This document shows positions 16,528 through 24,663 of a stretch of 64,000 nucleotides of DNA, one piece after another (within the stretch, counting starts at the first letter, position 1; every line of letters begins with the position of its first letter). The position numbers were made by a program, and so were the translations under genes. A model generated the notes under the pieces. It was not told the DNA's origin and did no database searches. It was given only the letters and a program-made list of their open reading frames with translations. Source of the DNA: a virus; IMG/VR virus record IMGVR_UViG_3300036853_000446, positions 186,001 to 250,000 of that record. One strand, given 5' to 3'.

Positions 16528-16647
16528 TCACTAGGCTCCTGTTCAGGATATCACTAGTGACCGGTCTCCTTTTTCGTCTGTGAGTTCAGCAGCATGACAG
16601 CGCCGGTGAGCATGACGCCGCCCCGAACGATGTCAAGTCGAGTCGCC

Positions 16648-16653
16648 GGTGTA
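16648..16653 (+). promoter_or_regulatory. Motif A upstream of the 16664 gene
   Basis: GCCGGTGTAG ends 10 nt before ATG 16664, with no Shine-Dalgarno in between (GAGCCTTGGC). Confidence 0.6.
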
Positions 16654-16663
16654 GAGCCTTGGC

Positions 16664-17371
16664 ATGAGCGAACCCATCGACGTTCAGTTGATCGAGGCAG
16701 GCGTAACGTACCGCGACCGGCAAAAGAACCCAGACCCGCGGCGCGAGAATCCTCGTTACGCTGTAGAAATCGACCGAGGCTTTCAGGCGCCGGTCATCCT
16801 CGGGGAAGGAGCGTCGCCCGCGGAGGCCTTCGAGAGAGCAAAGGTCAAATGGCTGGAGCAGCCCAAGCCCCGCGCGCCCTCATACGCGGAGCTGGAGACA
16901 ACGGCGCAGACCTGGCAGCACATCGACCTCTTGCGGAAGTTGCTACGAATTGCTGCCGTCGAATTGCTCAAGCGGGGTGAGACCCATGATCGCTCGAAGT
17001 TCGACCGCGCCGAGGTCGACACGTTCACCGAGTTTACGCCGAAGCTGAAGACCTGCACCTATGGCTCGGACGAATACAAGGCGCATCTCGTCGAGATGAA
17101 GGTGGCCCTCGATCACCACTATGGGCACAACCGACATCACCCCGAGCACTTTGCGCGCTCCATCCACGGAATGAATCTAGTCGACGTATTCGAGATGCTT
17201 CTCGACTGGTGGGGTTCATCTCATCGCCACGCCGACGGTGACATTCGACGCAGCATCGAGATCAACCGCAAGCGCTTCGGCATGTCGGACGAACTCGTGG
17301 AGATCTTCCTCAACACGGTGCAGTACTTTGAACCCGCCGTGGCTGAAGCAATGGGCGGGACGAGGCCATGA
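16664..17371 (+). CDS. DUF5662-like protein
   Basis: 235 aa. The C-terminal 150 residues resemble DUF5662: ETHDRSKFDRAEVDTFTEFT, DHHYGHNRHHPEHFA and GMNLVDVFEMLLDWW. The conserved His/Asp set suggests a metal-dependent helical enzyme, though no activity is known to me. The N-terminal about 70 aa (VTYRDRQKNP...EAFERAKVKW) look like a separate small domain. It overlaps the next gene by 4 nt. Confidence 0.7.
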   Translation: MSEPIDVQLIEAGVTYRDRQKNPDPRRENPRYAVEIDRGFQAPVILGEGASPAEAFERAKVKWLEQPKPRAPSYAELETTAQTWQHIDLLRKLLRIAAVELLKRGETHDRSKFDRAEVDTFTEFTPKLKTCTYGSDEYKAHLVEMKVALDHHYGHNRHHPEHFARSIHGMNLVDVFEMLLDWWGSSHRHADGDIRRSIEINRKRFGMSDELVEIFLNTVQYFEPAVAEAMGGTRP

Positions 17372-17655
17372 CCGTAACGCATCTCGAGACGACCCTCCGG
17401 TTCTACTTCGACCGCTGGTCGCGGCACTTTCCAGCCGAACGCATCGACACCGACGAGCTGTTCCCGGCGGGGGACCGTGACAAGGCGATGCGGCACGCGA
17501 TGTGGATGTGCGAGGTCTCCCTCGGCTTCATTCGCGACGGTCAAGCCGGCAAGGCAGACCGCTGGCTCGGCTTCGTTCAGGGGGTTCTATGGGCTTGTGG
17601 CCACTACACGATCGACGAGATGCGAGTCCACAGCACCGAACCCACCGAACCCTAG
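17368..17655 (+). CDS. Hypothetical protein, 95 aa
   Basis: Helical (TLRFYFDRWSRHFPAERID, then AMWMCEVSLGFIRDG and RWLGFVQGVLWA). It begins in the ATGA overlap with the DUF5662-like gene, so the two are co-translated. Ends 4 nt inside the convergent gene. Confidence 0.65.
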   Translation: MTVTHLETTLRFYFDRWSRHFPAERIDTDELFPAGDRDKAMRHAMWMCEVSLGFIRDGQAGKADRWLGFVQGVLWACGHYTIDEMRVHSTEPTEP

Positions 17656-17945
17656 GTATCGCTCAGGCGCTCGACCATACGCACGTGGAGTTGATCCATC
17701 TTCGTCTGCAGCGAGGGCCCCGTACCGCGACGTTCTTCGCACTTGCGGTCCTCGCGGTGCGGGTGGTGCCATAACTCGAGCACGGGACGACCCATGCCCG
17801 CGATTACAATGAACGCTCCACAGTTTTCGCAGATGTACTTGGATTGACCGAGATCAAATCCGTGGACCATCGTGAATTTGTGACCAGCAGCTTCCAGGTC
17901 ATCCCAGTCGATTTCCTGAACTTCCTCTTCGGTTGTTTGCGCCAT
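17652..17945 (-). CDS. Zinc-finger protein, 97 aa
   Basis: Contains SKYICENCGAF and, after 17 residues, LWHHPHREDRKC, a possible C2-H/C zinc site. The acidic N-terminus (EEEVQEIDWDDLEAAG) is probably flexible. Function unknown. Convergent with the 17368 gene. Confidence 0.6.
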   Translation of the reverse strand: MAQTTEEEVQEIDWDDLEAAGHKFTMVHGFDLGQSKYICENCGAFIVIAGMGRPVLELWHHPHREDRKCEERRGTGPSLQTKMDQLHVRMVERLSDT

Positions 17946-18002
17946 GGGTGGCTGCCTCGCCGTATCGAGAGTGTTGAGAATCCTCTTGTGTGTCGGCTGG
18001 TT

Positions 18003-18056
18003 GGGGCCCGTCGGAAGCAGTCATGATGGGCGGCCGTCCCGACAACGACGGGCCCC
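18003..18056. repeat. Inverted repeat, 11-bp arms
   Basis: GGGGCCCGTCG (18003-18013) is perfectly complementary to CGACGGGCCCC (18046-18056). The 32-nt loop includes GGGCGGCCGTCCC, itself able to fold. It lies in the gene-free stretch 17946-18352 and could be an operator, RNA stem or bidirectional terminator without a U-run. Confidence 0.55.
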
Positions 18057-18146
18057 ACCAAATAACCTAGGAGAGACATCGCCGGATCGCAAGCAGCACG
18101 GTGCACCGAGCACGGTGAGGGGACGATCAGGGGGAGGCTCCGGCGC

Positions 18147-18152
18147 GGTGTA
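18147..18152 (+). promoter_or_regulatory. Motif A before the structured non-coding element
   Basis: CGCGGTGTAT with no gene start within 25 nt; instead the first strand of a 14-bp RNA stem begins at 18163. By the spacing seen at genes, a transcript would start near 18158-18163. Confidence 0.5.
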
Positions 18153-18159
18153 TGAGAAC

Positions 18160-18315
18160 GTTGCCCAGGCCGGGCGACTAGAGTCGTGGGAGAACCGCGG
18201 ACACGTTCAAATTTGCGTCATTGAACACGCCTGGCCTGGGCACCTCTCTTTAGGATGGCTGCACCAGCTCGTACCATCGCTTAGAATGCCCCTTCGGGGC
18301 TCCCGACGAGCTGCC
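18160..18315 (+). ncRNA. Candidate structured small RNA
   Basis: Two folded domains. Domain 1: 18163-18176 (GCCCAGGCCGGGCG) pairs with 18228-18241 (CGCCTGGCCTGGGC) over 14 positions with one G-U. It encloses a GTTCAA/TTGAAC hairpin (18205-18210 with 18221-18226) and a possible GAC-TAGA-GTC hairpin. Domain 2: AGCTCGT (18266-18272) pairs with ACGAGCT (18306-18312) around GCCCC-TTC-GGGGC (18288-18300). No protein-like reading frame covers it, it is not a tRNA cloverleaf, and motif A lies just upstream. No poly-U terminator is visible. Confidence 0.5.
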
Positions 18316-18352
18316 TCTTGAGTTCCGTCTGTCGAGGGGCTACGAGAGAGCG

Positions 18353-18826
18353 ATGGGGTTTGTGGGCCGATTCGCCGCGTCATGGAAAACCGGCGCTCGA
18401 AAGCTCACCGCGGCAATCGTTATATTTGGGCTCGCATGCTCCATCGAGCAGCTCGTCTCTGGCCCGGTCACGTTGACGGGCGAGTGGACGACCGTGACAC
18501 CCCCCGAGCCGCTTCGAGTCGCCGGCAAAGGGCAACAGGTGGTCTGCCTGCAGGTCGTTGGCACACTGAGCGATGTTGACTTTAAGAGAGGCGCCGCGCT
18601 CGTCAACGGACAGTGGCACGTGCTCGCGGGAGAAGCCGTGGACGCCGAGCAGACGAACTACCCCCTCCAGGTCGGAGATCAGGGCGGCAACACAACCTGC
18701 TTATACCGTGCCGGGGAGCATCCTCCCGGGCCCGACTTTCCCGGGGATATCGTCAAACTCCGCCTTCGCAGCGAACCGCCGCTTCAGCTCGAGGGGATCC
18801 GGTGGCATTCCTACGATCAAAAATGA
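18353..18826 (+). CDS. Exported or membrane-anchored hypothetical protein
   Basis: 157 aa. An N-terminal hydrophobic segment (about residues 17-35, LTAAIVIFGLACSIEQLVSG) may be a signal anchor, or a lipobox-like LACS site. The rest is beta-rich with two Cys that could form a disulphide in the periplasm. Located 12 nt upstream of the YiiX-like hydrolase on the same strand. Confidence 0.6.
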   Translation: MGFVGRFAASWKTGARKLTAAIVIFGLACSIEQLVSGPVTLTGEWTTVTPPEPLRVAGKGQQVVCLQVVGTLSDVDFKRGAALVNGQWHVLAGEAVDAEQTNYPLQVGDQGGNTTCLYRAGEHPPGPDFPGDIVKLRLRSEPPLQLEGIRWHSYDQK

Positions 18827-18838
18827 GGCAACAGACCC

Positions 18839-19462
18839 ATGCTCATATCCGTTAATACGCTGCGCCCCGCCGACATCATTGTCAGTACGACGGATGCTAC
18901 AATTTCCGCCGTCATTCGTGCGGGCACGGGGTCTTCGGTCAGCCATTCGATGATTTACGTCGGAGGCTCGGCCGTTATCGAGGCCATCGAGAGAGGGGTG
19001 CTCAGACGATCGCTCACGGACGCTTTCGACGATGCCGTCCTTGCGATCGCGCTACGTCGCCGCAACCTCACCGAGAAGCAGCGTGCCGACGTCATCAAGT
19101 ACGCAACCCAGTTCATGTTTAGACCTTATGACGTTCTTGGCGCCGTGGGCTCCGGCACCAAGACGGGCAGGGGTGGTTTTCTCGCGGGGTTCGGTTGCTC
19201 GATCAGTCTGATGTTCTGCGCGGCTGGAACGGCGGAAATACGCGAAAACGCCAAGCCCGAGAACGCGGACAAATCTTTCTTCTGCTCTGAGCTGGTCGCC
19301 CGATGCTTCGAGCTGGCGGGAGCGCCCGTGGTCGATGGCTTGCCTTCGTTCACCGCGCCGCGACACCTTCGAGTCGCGAACACGCTCTATTATTTGGGCA
19401 AGCTCGTGGATACCCCCGTCCCCGAGCAGGAGGACGGGATTGCTCTCGGGTCGCCGATGTAA
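18839..19462 (+). CDS. YiiX/YebB-like permuted NlpC/P60 hydrolase
   Basis: 207 aa. LRPADIIVSTTDATISAVIR, then SHSMIYVGGSAVIEAIERGV and FFCSELVARCFELAGAP follow the permuted papain-like amidase pattern: the conserved His is in VSHSMIYVG and the catalytic Cys in FFCSEL. Such enzymes cleave amide or ester bonds in peptidoglycan or lipids. A hydrophobic stretch near residues 115-130 (GFGCSISLMFCAAGT) may associate with membrane. Probably co-transcribed with the exported protein before it. Confidence 0.75.
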   Translation: MLISVNTLRPADIIVSTTDATISAVIRAGTGSSVSHSMIYVGGSAVIEAIERGVLRRSLTDAFDDAVLAIALRRRNLTEKQRADVIKYATQFMFRPYDVLGAVGSGTKTGRGGFLAGFGCSISLMFCAAGTAEIRENAKPENADKSFFCSELVARCFELAGAPVVDGLPSFTAPRHLRVANTLYYLGKLVDTPVPEQEDGIALGSPM

Positions 19463-19522
19463 CCTTCCCTTCCCGACCTGCTGCGCGACGAACTTTATGC
19501 AGAGGCTCAACTCCCACCGCCG

Positions 19523-19708
19523 TCAATCCGAGCTGTCCGGTGGCCCGTCGTCCTCTATGCTCACCGAGCCCGTCAAGAATGAGTGCTCGACTGAAGCCTC
19601 GCATTTTTCGCAGACATAGGTGATCGAGGTGACCCGCGGGACGTCGAGCTTGACCTCGTGTCCACACTTCGGGCAAACGAGTTGAGCGGGCCGCAACGAG
19701 TCGCTCAC
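19523..19708 (-). CDS. Zinc-ribbon protein, 61 aa
   Basis: Two CxxC knuckles: LVCPKCGHEV and YVCEKCEASV, a complete four-Cys zinc ribbon. The acidic C-terminus is disordered. Its ATG overlaps the zincin stop (ATGA), so it follows the 19705 gene in an operon. Confidence 0.7.
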   Translation of the reverse strand: MSDSLRPAQLVCPKCGHEVKLDVPRVTSITYVCEKCEASVEHSFLTGSVSIEDDGPPDSSD

Positions 19709-20856
19709 AGAATGGCCTCGAGCATCGCAACCTGGTCGTCCGGCAAGAGGTCCTCGCAGTAATATGCGATCATCTCGGCGAAGTTCTCTTCGGGAGTCGT
19801 TGCGGCGTACGGCGAAACGAAGACGCTGGTTTCCGGATGCTTCTGCCCAATGAAGGCACCGAGATCCATATGCGCGCCGCGGCTGGGGTCAGCCTCCCGC
19901 GCCAGCTCTACGACGGGGCTCTTTCCCTTGTAGCTCACGCCCTTGACGACGTAGGTAACACCGTTCTCCGTGATGGTTTCGCCCCCACTAGGCCATTTGC
20001 TTCGATCCTTCAGCAGGTCGAGGTCTGCCCTCTGCTTCTTATGCGCCAACTGGCTATAAAGGCCGTGGATCTCGCTATTCTTGCTCTGAAGGAACTTCTT
20101 GTGGAGGCGATGACCCAGTTCGTGCGTCACGCTCAGCACTGCCGGTCCCTGCTTGCCCTTCAGGTTGGCCCGGATGTAGAGGGTGTCGTCGCTTGGCCGG
20201 TAGAAGGCCAGCACGCGCGTCGATCTGCCCACCGAGTTGGTAACCTGGATGCTACCGTAGCAGATACGGGCGAGTCCCTTGCTATGCAGCAGCTTGACGG
20301 ATTTCTCGACAACTTTGGCGACGTCTGCCATCGCCGCAGGAGCGAAGCCGCCGGTATTGATCAGCTGGAAGGGTCCCGCCTCGAGGACCGTGTCTCCGCC
20401 CTCTTCAGAGTGTTTGCTCCCACTCGTCAAAACGCGACGGACGGTCGCCGCGAAAAGTCTATATTCATCGAGCGTCTTGATGAAGACCTCGACCGCCTTG
20501 TCCTCCTTGATGCGGTTGACCTTTGATTTGGCAAATGTCTTGGCGGCACGCTCGACAATCTTGCGATCCTTCGGAACCATCGCGTACTCGCGAAGAACGT
20601 CCAAGAACATTTCGTAAGCGCCATGCCTCCGCATGTAGTCGAACACACCTTGAATGACGGCCCCAAGTCTGAGGCGGTCGTACACGTCCTTGGGATCCCG
20701 GGCCCTCTCTTCGTGCTTCGCTAAGCCTTCGACAAAGGCTTCGAACTGACGGAGAAGCTGCAGCGTATCGCCCGCCACTTTGTGGCGGCGGTCATAGTCA
20801 TAGACGGGCTGACGACGTTCATAGCTCCAAGGCACCACGTCCAAGGCCGCTGACAA
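19705..20856 (-). CDS. HELGH zincin metallopeptidase-like, 383 aa
   Basis: The C-terminal half contains SVTHELGHRLHKKFLQ (HELGH zinc helix) and, about 115 residues later, TPEENFAEMIAYYCEDLL, where E of FAE is the likely third zinc ligand, the arrangement of gluzincins such as the lethal-factor group. The N-terminal 200 aa are helical and variable (RQFEAFVEGLAKHEERARDP). It shares the catalytic layout with the 40531 and 59854 proteins. No signal peptide, so an intracellular or virion-delivered role is likelier (inference). Confidence 0.7.
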   Translation of the reverse strand: MSAALDVVPWSYERRQPVYDYDRRHKVAGDTLQLLRQFEAFVEGLAKHEERARDPKDVYDRLRLGAVIQGVFDYMRRHGAYEMFLDVLREYAMVPKDRKIVERAAKTFAKSKVNRIKEDKAVEVFIKTLDEYRLFAATVRRVLTSGSKHSEEGGDTVLEAGPFQLINTGGFAPAAMADVAKVVEKSVKLLHSKGLARICYGSIQVTNSVGRSTRVLAFYRPSDDTLYIRANLKGKQGPAVLSVTHELGHRLHKKFLQSKNSEIHGLYSQLAHKKQRADLDLLKDRSKWPSGGETITENGVTYVVKGVSYKGKSPVVELAREADPSRGAHMDLGAFIGQKHPETSVFVSPYAATTPEENFAEMIAYYCEDLLPDDQVAMLEAIL

Positions 20857-21022
20857 GAGGAACCGTCAGTCGATCGTCGATGCAGCGCCCGAGATCTCCT
20901 TCGGAATCCAACGGACCGCAAATCCAAACAAACAGACCAACACCGCGTCGGCACACGAGAACAAATGAGGGACGTCTTTTCGGAGTTTAGTGTCGAGGCC
21001 CACGCGAGCGCCGCCTAGAGTC

Positions 21023-21028
21023 GGTGTA
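21023..21028 (+). promoter_or_regulatory. Motif A upstream of the 21041 gene
   Basis: GTCGGTGTAC ends 12 nt before ATG 21041. Confidence 0.55.
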
Positions 21029-21040
21029 CTTGCCAATCGC

Positions 21041-21523
21041 ATGGCATTTTCCGTTCACCCAGCCGCCCACACTTCCGATTATGTGACCTGGCGAAAGATG
21101 GTCGCGCGCTGCGGGGACCCTTACAACCGGCGTTGGTCCAGATACGGTGGCGCTGGAATCAACGTTTGCGAACGGTGGCGAACCTTCGACGTTTTTCGAC
21201 GCGACATGGGGCCTCGTCCCAATGGACATGTCTTGGCCAGGCGAGACCGGACGGGGGGTTACACGCCGGAGAACTGTTTTTGGGAACCCCGCGAAGAGTC
21301 TGCTCGCCGGTGTCGGTCGACCATGACCGTGACCTATATGGGAGAGACTTTGCTTCTCGCCGAGTGGGCTCGGCGCACGGGGCTGCGAAAGAGGACCATT
21401 CGCAGTCGGATTCTGATCTTACGTTGGTCCGTGGGTCAAGCCTTGGGGTTCGAACCCCGAACGGTCTCGTTGTGCCTCAGTCGGCGGCCGAATGAGCTTT
21501 CACCGACGGCAAGTGCCCGGTAG
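21041..21523 (+). CDS. DMGPRP/GWSVGQAL-family phage protein (single module)
   Basis: 160 aa. The pattern W-KM--RC, FRRDMGPRPNGHVLARRDR, GYTPENCFWEPREESARR and RWSVGQALGFEPR is common in phage and prophage orphans often found near homing-type HNH genes. The DMG-RP ... NC-W region looks like a degenerate HNH/treble-clef element joined to a small helix-turn-helix (LAEWARRTGLRKRTIRSRI). Likely DNA-binding. A two-module relative is at 56457. Confidence 0.65.
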   Translation: MAFSVHPAAHTSDYVTWRKMVARCGDPYNRRWSRYGGAGINVCERWRTFDVFRRDMGPRPNGHVLARRDRTGGYTPENCFWEPREESARRCRSTMTVTYMGETLLLAEWARRTGLRKRTIRSRILILRWSVGQALGFEPRTVSLCLSRRPNELSPTASAR

Positions 21524-21544
21524 CTTTACCAACCGAGGTAGGTA

Positions 21545-22120
21545 ATGACACAGAACTATATGGACGTCCTCCGGCGTTTCTTTCCGGGCTCCGCCCACAT
21601 TGATGACCTCGACCCTAACGATCCTGACGCATACGAAGCGAAAAGTCTCGAGGTCATGTTTACCACTATCGTGGCAGCCTTGACGAAACACGGGAACCGG
21701 AAGATCGCAATACTCGGTCAGCACCTTTGGGAGGTGATTAACCAGCGGCTCGTTCATGTAGCGCGTGACGCGCGTCCGCCCACGCTGAGCTTTCTCGTCG
21801 CGACCACCGGTGGGGTCGTGCAAGGGATCATCCTCGTGCCCGTGGGTTGGCTCGCGATGATCCAGGTCGACCCGGCGATGGAGGTAGGCGCGATCGTTTA
21901 TGTGGGGTCGCAGGCCGTCGACTTCTTCAATGGCCGTCTGAAGTTCGATTCGAGCGATCGTATCCGCGCTCGAGCCGCGGCTTACGAGGCAGAGTTCCTG
22001 AAGACCCTACCCCGTTCCACTCTCAACGCCTACCAGCAAGAAATCCTTGGAAAGTTTTCAAACGGCTTCGATGAGCAGTTCAGCTATGCCTACAGGAGCG
22101 TTGCCGCGAGTCGCACGTGA
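21545..22120 (+). CDS. Hypothetical protein, 191 aa
   Basis: Unknown. Contains a non-polar segment (VQGIILVPVGWLAMIQV, about residues 92-108) probably buried rather than transmembrane, and a helical C-terminus (RIRARAAAYEAEFLKTLPRS). It follows the 21041 gene by 21 nt on the same strand and ends 10 nt before the convergent rtcB stop. Confidence 0.6.
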   Translation: MTQNYMDVLRRFFPGSAHIDDLDPNDPDAYEAKSLEVMFTTIVAALTKHGNRKIAILGQHLWEVINQRLVHVARDARPPTLSFLVATTGGVVQGIILVPVGWLAMIQVDPAMEVGAIVYVGSQAVDFFNGRLKFDSSDRIRARAAAYEAEFLKTLPRSTLNAYQQEILGKFSNGFDEQFSYAYRSVAASRT

Positions 22121-22129
22121 AACCCGCGC

Positions 22130-23661
22130 TCAGTCGGTCCCTTTGATCGAGCACACGGGGTAGAGACGGTTCGCGACGCGCGCGATCCCGCACTGCTCGA
22201 GCACGGATAAAACCTCGTCGAGGTCCTTGTAAACGTGGGCGCACTCGTCGAGTGGGGTCTTCTTGTAATTGCCAACGATACCCTCGACCGTGACGCCCGC
22301 GAAGGTTCTTTTGACCGTCGCCATTTCGTTGTCGATGCGGGCCTGCTTGTGCTCAAATTTGTTCTTAGCCTTGCCCCGCGCCATGAGTCGGCCCGAGCCA
22401 TGATTCACGGAGCAGCCCGCGCCGTACGCCCCGGCGAGCGGGAACAGGATCGCGGCGCCCGTGTACATCGAGCCCGGGATGAGGCAGGGGTGGCCCGTGG
22501 TTTCCCATCGGGACCCCGCGAGGTCGGGATGCCCGGCGGGGAAGGCACGTGTCGCCCCTTTCCGATGGACGAAGCCCTTCTTCGTCGTGCCGTCGGGCAG
22601 CACCAGGGTTTCCTGCTGCACGAGGTTGTGACTGATCTCGTAGTAGACCTCGCCCTGGACGTCGAAGACTTCCTCGAGCGCCTCTTGAATCCCTTGCACG
22701 ATGATGTGCCGGTTGGCGATCGCGTAGTTGGCGGCCGAGTTGTGGTACGCCCAGTATTCCTTGCCGAGGGGCTCGTCGGCGCGAAGCCACGAGTCCTCGC
22801 GGCGCTTCATCGGGAGCCCACGGAGGCGGGCACCTTCGATGAAGAAATGATCGGCGATCTGGTGACCGTAACCGCGCGACCCGCAATGCACCATGACCCA
22901 GACCTCTCCCGTGTCACGGTCGCACTGAAGCTCGACGAAATGGTTACCCCCGCCGACGGACCGAGCTGAGGCAGGGCTCGTTTGCGTGCAGTCTCGACCT
23001 TGTCGAGGTCTAGCCCGTCTTGAATGGGTATGTACTGCCGCTCGCAAACGTCCGCCTTGACGCCCAGCGGCTTGGCGCCGTAGCGCAGGATCTCGTCGAG
23101 CTGCGTGTCGTTGAAAGTCTGCATCATCTCTACGCGGTGCGAGCCGACGCCGGTTGCGATGCGCTTCTCGACCTCGCTGATCCAGCGCCCGCGGCGCTCT
23201 TTGCTCTGGACCTTCTTTGCCGAAAGTCCGGGCACCTTTAGGGACAAGATCCCGCAGTTCACGTCGTACCCTGAGCCCGCCTGAATGAGCGTGTCGTCGG
23301 TGACGATCACGCTGCCCACCGGGACGCCAAAGCCAACATGAGTGTCAGGCATCAGGTACGCGCCAGTAACTCCTTCATAGGAAGCTCCGTTTGCGATCTG
23401 CTGCCAGAGCCCTTCGTCCGACGCCGCATAGAGCGCGTCCGACAAGAATGCGTGGACCTCGGTCTTCATCGAGGCCACCTTGGGCAGGACGTAGTGATTC
23501 TCGCCGGTCTTCACCGCGGTGTATTTGAAGGACATGAGCGCGCGAGGTGTATACTCCAAAGATTCGTGGACTACCACTGTCGGCGCCCGCTCCTCCTGAG
23601 TTTGGCGCCCCACGAATCGCTCGACCGCGTGTTTCGTAATGATCGGTTGGGAATCATGCAT
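22130..23661 (-). CDS. rtcB: RtcB tRNA-splicing/RNA ligase, with a frameshift
   Basis: RtcB joins 2',3'-cyclic phosphate or 3'-phosphate RNA ends to 5'-OH ends with GTP and Mn2+. The first half (ATG 23661, MHDSQPII) carries AYLMPDTHVGFGVPVGSVIV and GSGYDVNCGI, with the metal-binding Cys and Asp. The second half carries SVGGGNHFVELQ, MVHCGSRGYGHQIA, GYGAGCSVNHGSGR-type segments. The frames meet near 22958-22968: LPQLG runs into PSAG instead of SVGGGNHF, as if GGTTCCGTC had become GGTCCGTC. Restoring one base gives a protein of about 510 aa. Motif A lies 12 nt before ATG 23661. Confidence 0.85.
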
Positions 23662-23673
23662 CGGAGATTCGCT

Positions 23674-23679
23674 TACACC
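23674..23679 (-). promoter_or_regulatory. Motif A upstream of rtcB
   Basis: ACCGGTGTAAG on the minus strand ends 12 nt before ATG 23661, fixing a start that was otherwise ambiguous among several upstream codons. Confidence 0.6.
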
Positions 23680-23705
23680 GGTAAATCTCCTCGAGCGTCG
23701 CGTCC

Positions 23706-23733
23706 GGATCAAAACCCGTGTGTGGCCCGTATT
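23706..23733 (+). promoter_or_regulatory. Motif B upstream of the 23742 gene
   Basis: GGATCAAA, 13 nt, CCGTATT, then 8 nt to ATG 23742. It is divergent from the rtcB motif A 27 nt away. Confidence 0.55.
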
Positions 23734-23741
23734 CGGCATTG

Positions 23742-24623
23742 ATGATGAAGGATTATGCAATCCAGCGCCCGGGCAAAGAACAGAAGGGGCGATCGTTCCG
23801 AGCCACCTGTGTTGCCGTTGCGACGGCCAACAGCCTTTGGGATGAGGGGGGCAAGGATGGCGCGATCCGGCCCGTCTGGGCGATGTTTGCGGGGACCGAA
23901 CAAGAGCTGCGCCCATTTGTGGCCAACCTCAAATCGGGGCGTAAAGCCGAACCCGCCGAGCAATTTTGGAGGGGCGGCGACAATGAGCGCTTCGAGTTTC
24001 TGCGCTCCGTCGGATTCGTCGCGTCCTGGCAGCGGGAAGCCGAGGGCTCCCTCGTGACGCTGTTTCATCCGGAACTCTTTCGACTCGATCCGGGGCTCAT
24101 CGAACCCTCCACTATTCGTTTCCTCCTGTTCGTTCCATCGGATTGGTCGGACGCGCAGCGGGTCGACGTCGCTAGTGCCGTTCGACACGTGCAACCGTTG
24201 GCGCCAAAGCTCGAGGAAGGTTACCTTTCCAGTCTGGTCCCGACGGCCTACCTCTTTGCTGCCTATCTCGACCGGCGCACGCGCGCGCCTCTGGTGGCCG
24301 ACGGCCGCTTCTACCTGCAGCTACTCCTGTCGGCTCTCGACCAGGGGCTCGCGTCTCTCCCGGGGAGAGACATCAAATACAACCGTTCCTCCCGTGACCA
24401 GTGGGGATTTCACAATGGTCACGGCTTCGATTTCGAGATGGGTGGCTCGAGCTGGAGTCCGCTCGGAATCGACTCCATCGGGCTCGCGCACGTGATCTCT
24501 TTCAACTCGACGCACACCGTTTTCGAACAGTTCCTCGCCGAGCAAGTGACCCAATATTTCGCCCGCGTGAAGGGCAAGACGCGGCGCGGGAAGATTGACC
24601 TTTCCGCCTTTGCCGCCGGTTGA
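23742..24623 (+). CDS. Hypothetical partner of the methyltransferase-helicase, 293 aa
   Basis: Not recognised. Features include FRATCVAVATANSLWDEGG, RFLLFVPSDWSDAQRVDV, a helical core (YLQLLLSALDQGLASLPG) and GFHNGHGFDFEMGG with a His cluster. The basic C-terminus (RVKGKTRRGKIDLS) may bind nucleic acid. It is immediately upstream of the 1231-aa fusion and has its own motif B. Proximity suggests joint function (inference). Confidence 0.65.
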   Translation: MMKDYAIQRPGKEQKGRSFRATCVAVATANSLWDEGGKDGAIRPVWAMFAGTEQELRPFVANLKSGRKAEPAEQFWRGGDNERFEFLRSVGFVASWQREAEGSLVTLFHPELFRLDPGLIEPSTIRFLLFVPSDWSDAQRVDVASAVRHVQPLAPKLEEGYLSSLVPTAYLFAAYLDRRTRAPLVADGRFYLQLLLSALDQGLASLPGRDIKYNRSSRDQWGFHNGHGFDFEMGGSSWSPLGIDSIGLAHVISFNSTHTVFEQFLAEQVTQYFARVKGKTRRGKIDLSAFAAG

Positions 24624-24627
24624 TTCC

Positions 24628-24655
24628 GGATCAAATCCCAACTCTGACCCGTACT
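24628..24655 (+). promoter_or_regulatory. Motif B upstream of the methyltransferase-helicase
   Basis: GGATCAAA, 13 nt, CCGTACT, then 8 nt to ATG 24664. It overlaps the longer open frame starting at 24595, so the shorter start is preferred. Confidence 0.6.
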
Positions 24656-24663
24656 ACTTTCAA

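Noticed and set aside
18160-18245. Possible tRNA from the GTTCAAAT sequence
   Set aside because: The fold has a 14-bp outer stem and no anticodon arm of the right size, so it is listed as a non-tRNA structured RNA.
21440-21470. GGGGTTCGAACCCC, a tRNA T-arm-like sequence
   Set aside because: It is inside a well-supported gene (ALGFEPRTV) and no acceptor, D or anticodon stems surround it.
23521-23545. GGTGTATAC on the plus strand inside rtcB
   Set aside because: It is antisense to rtcB with no gene after it at the expected distance; probably chance.
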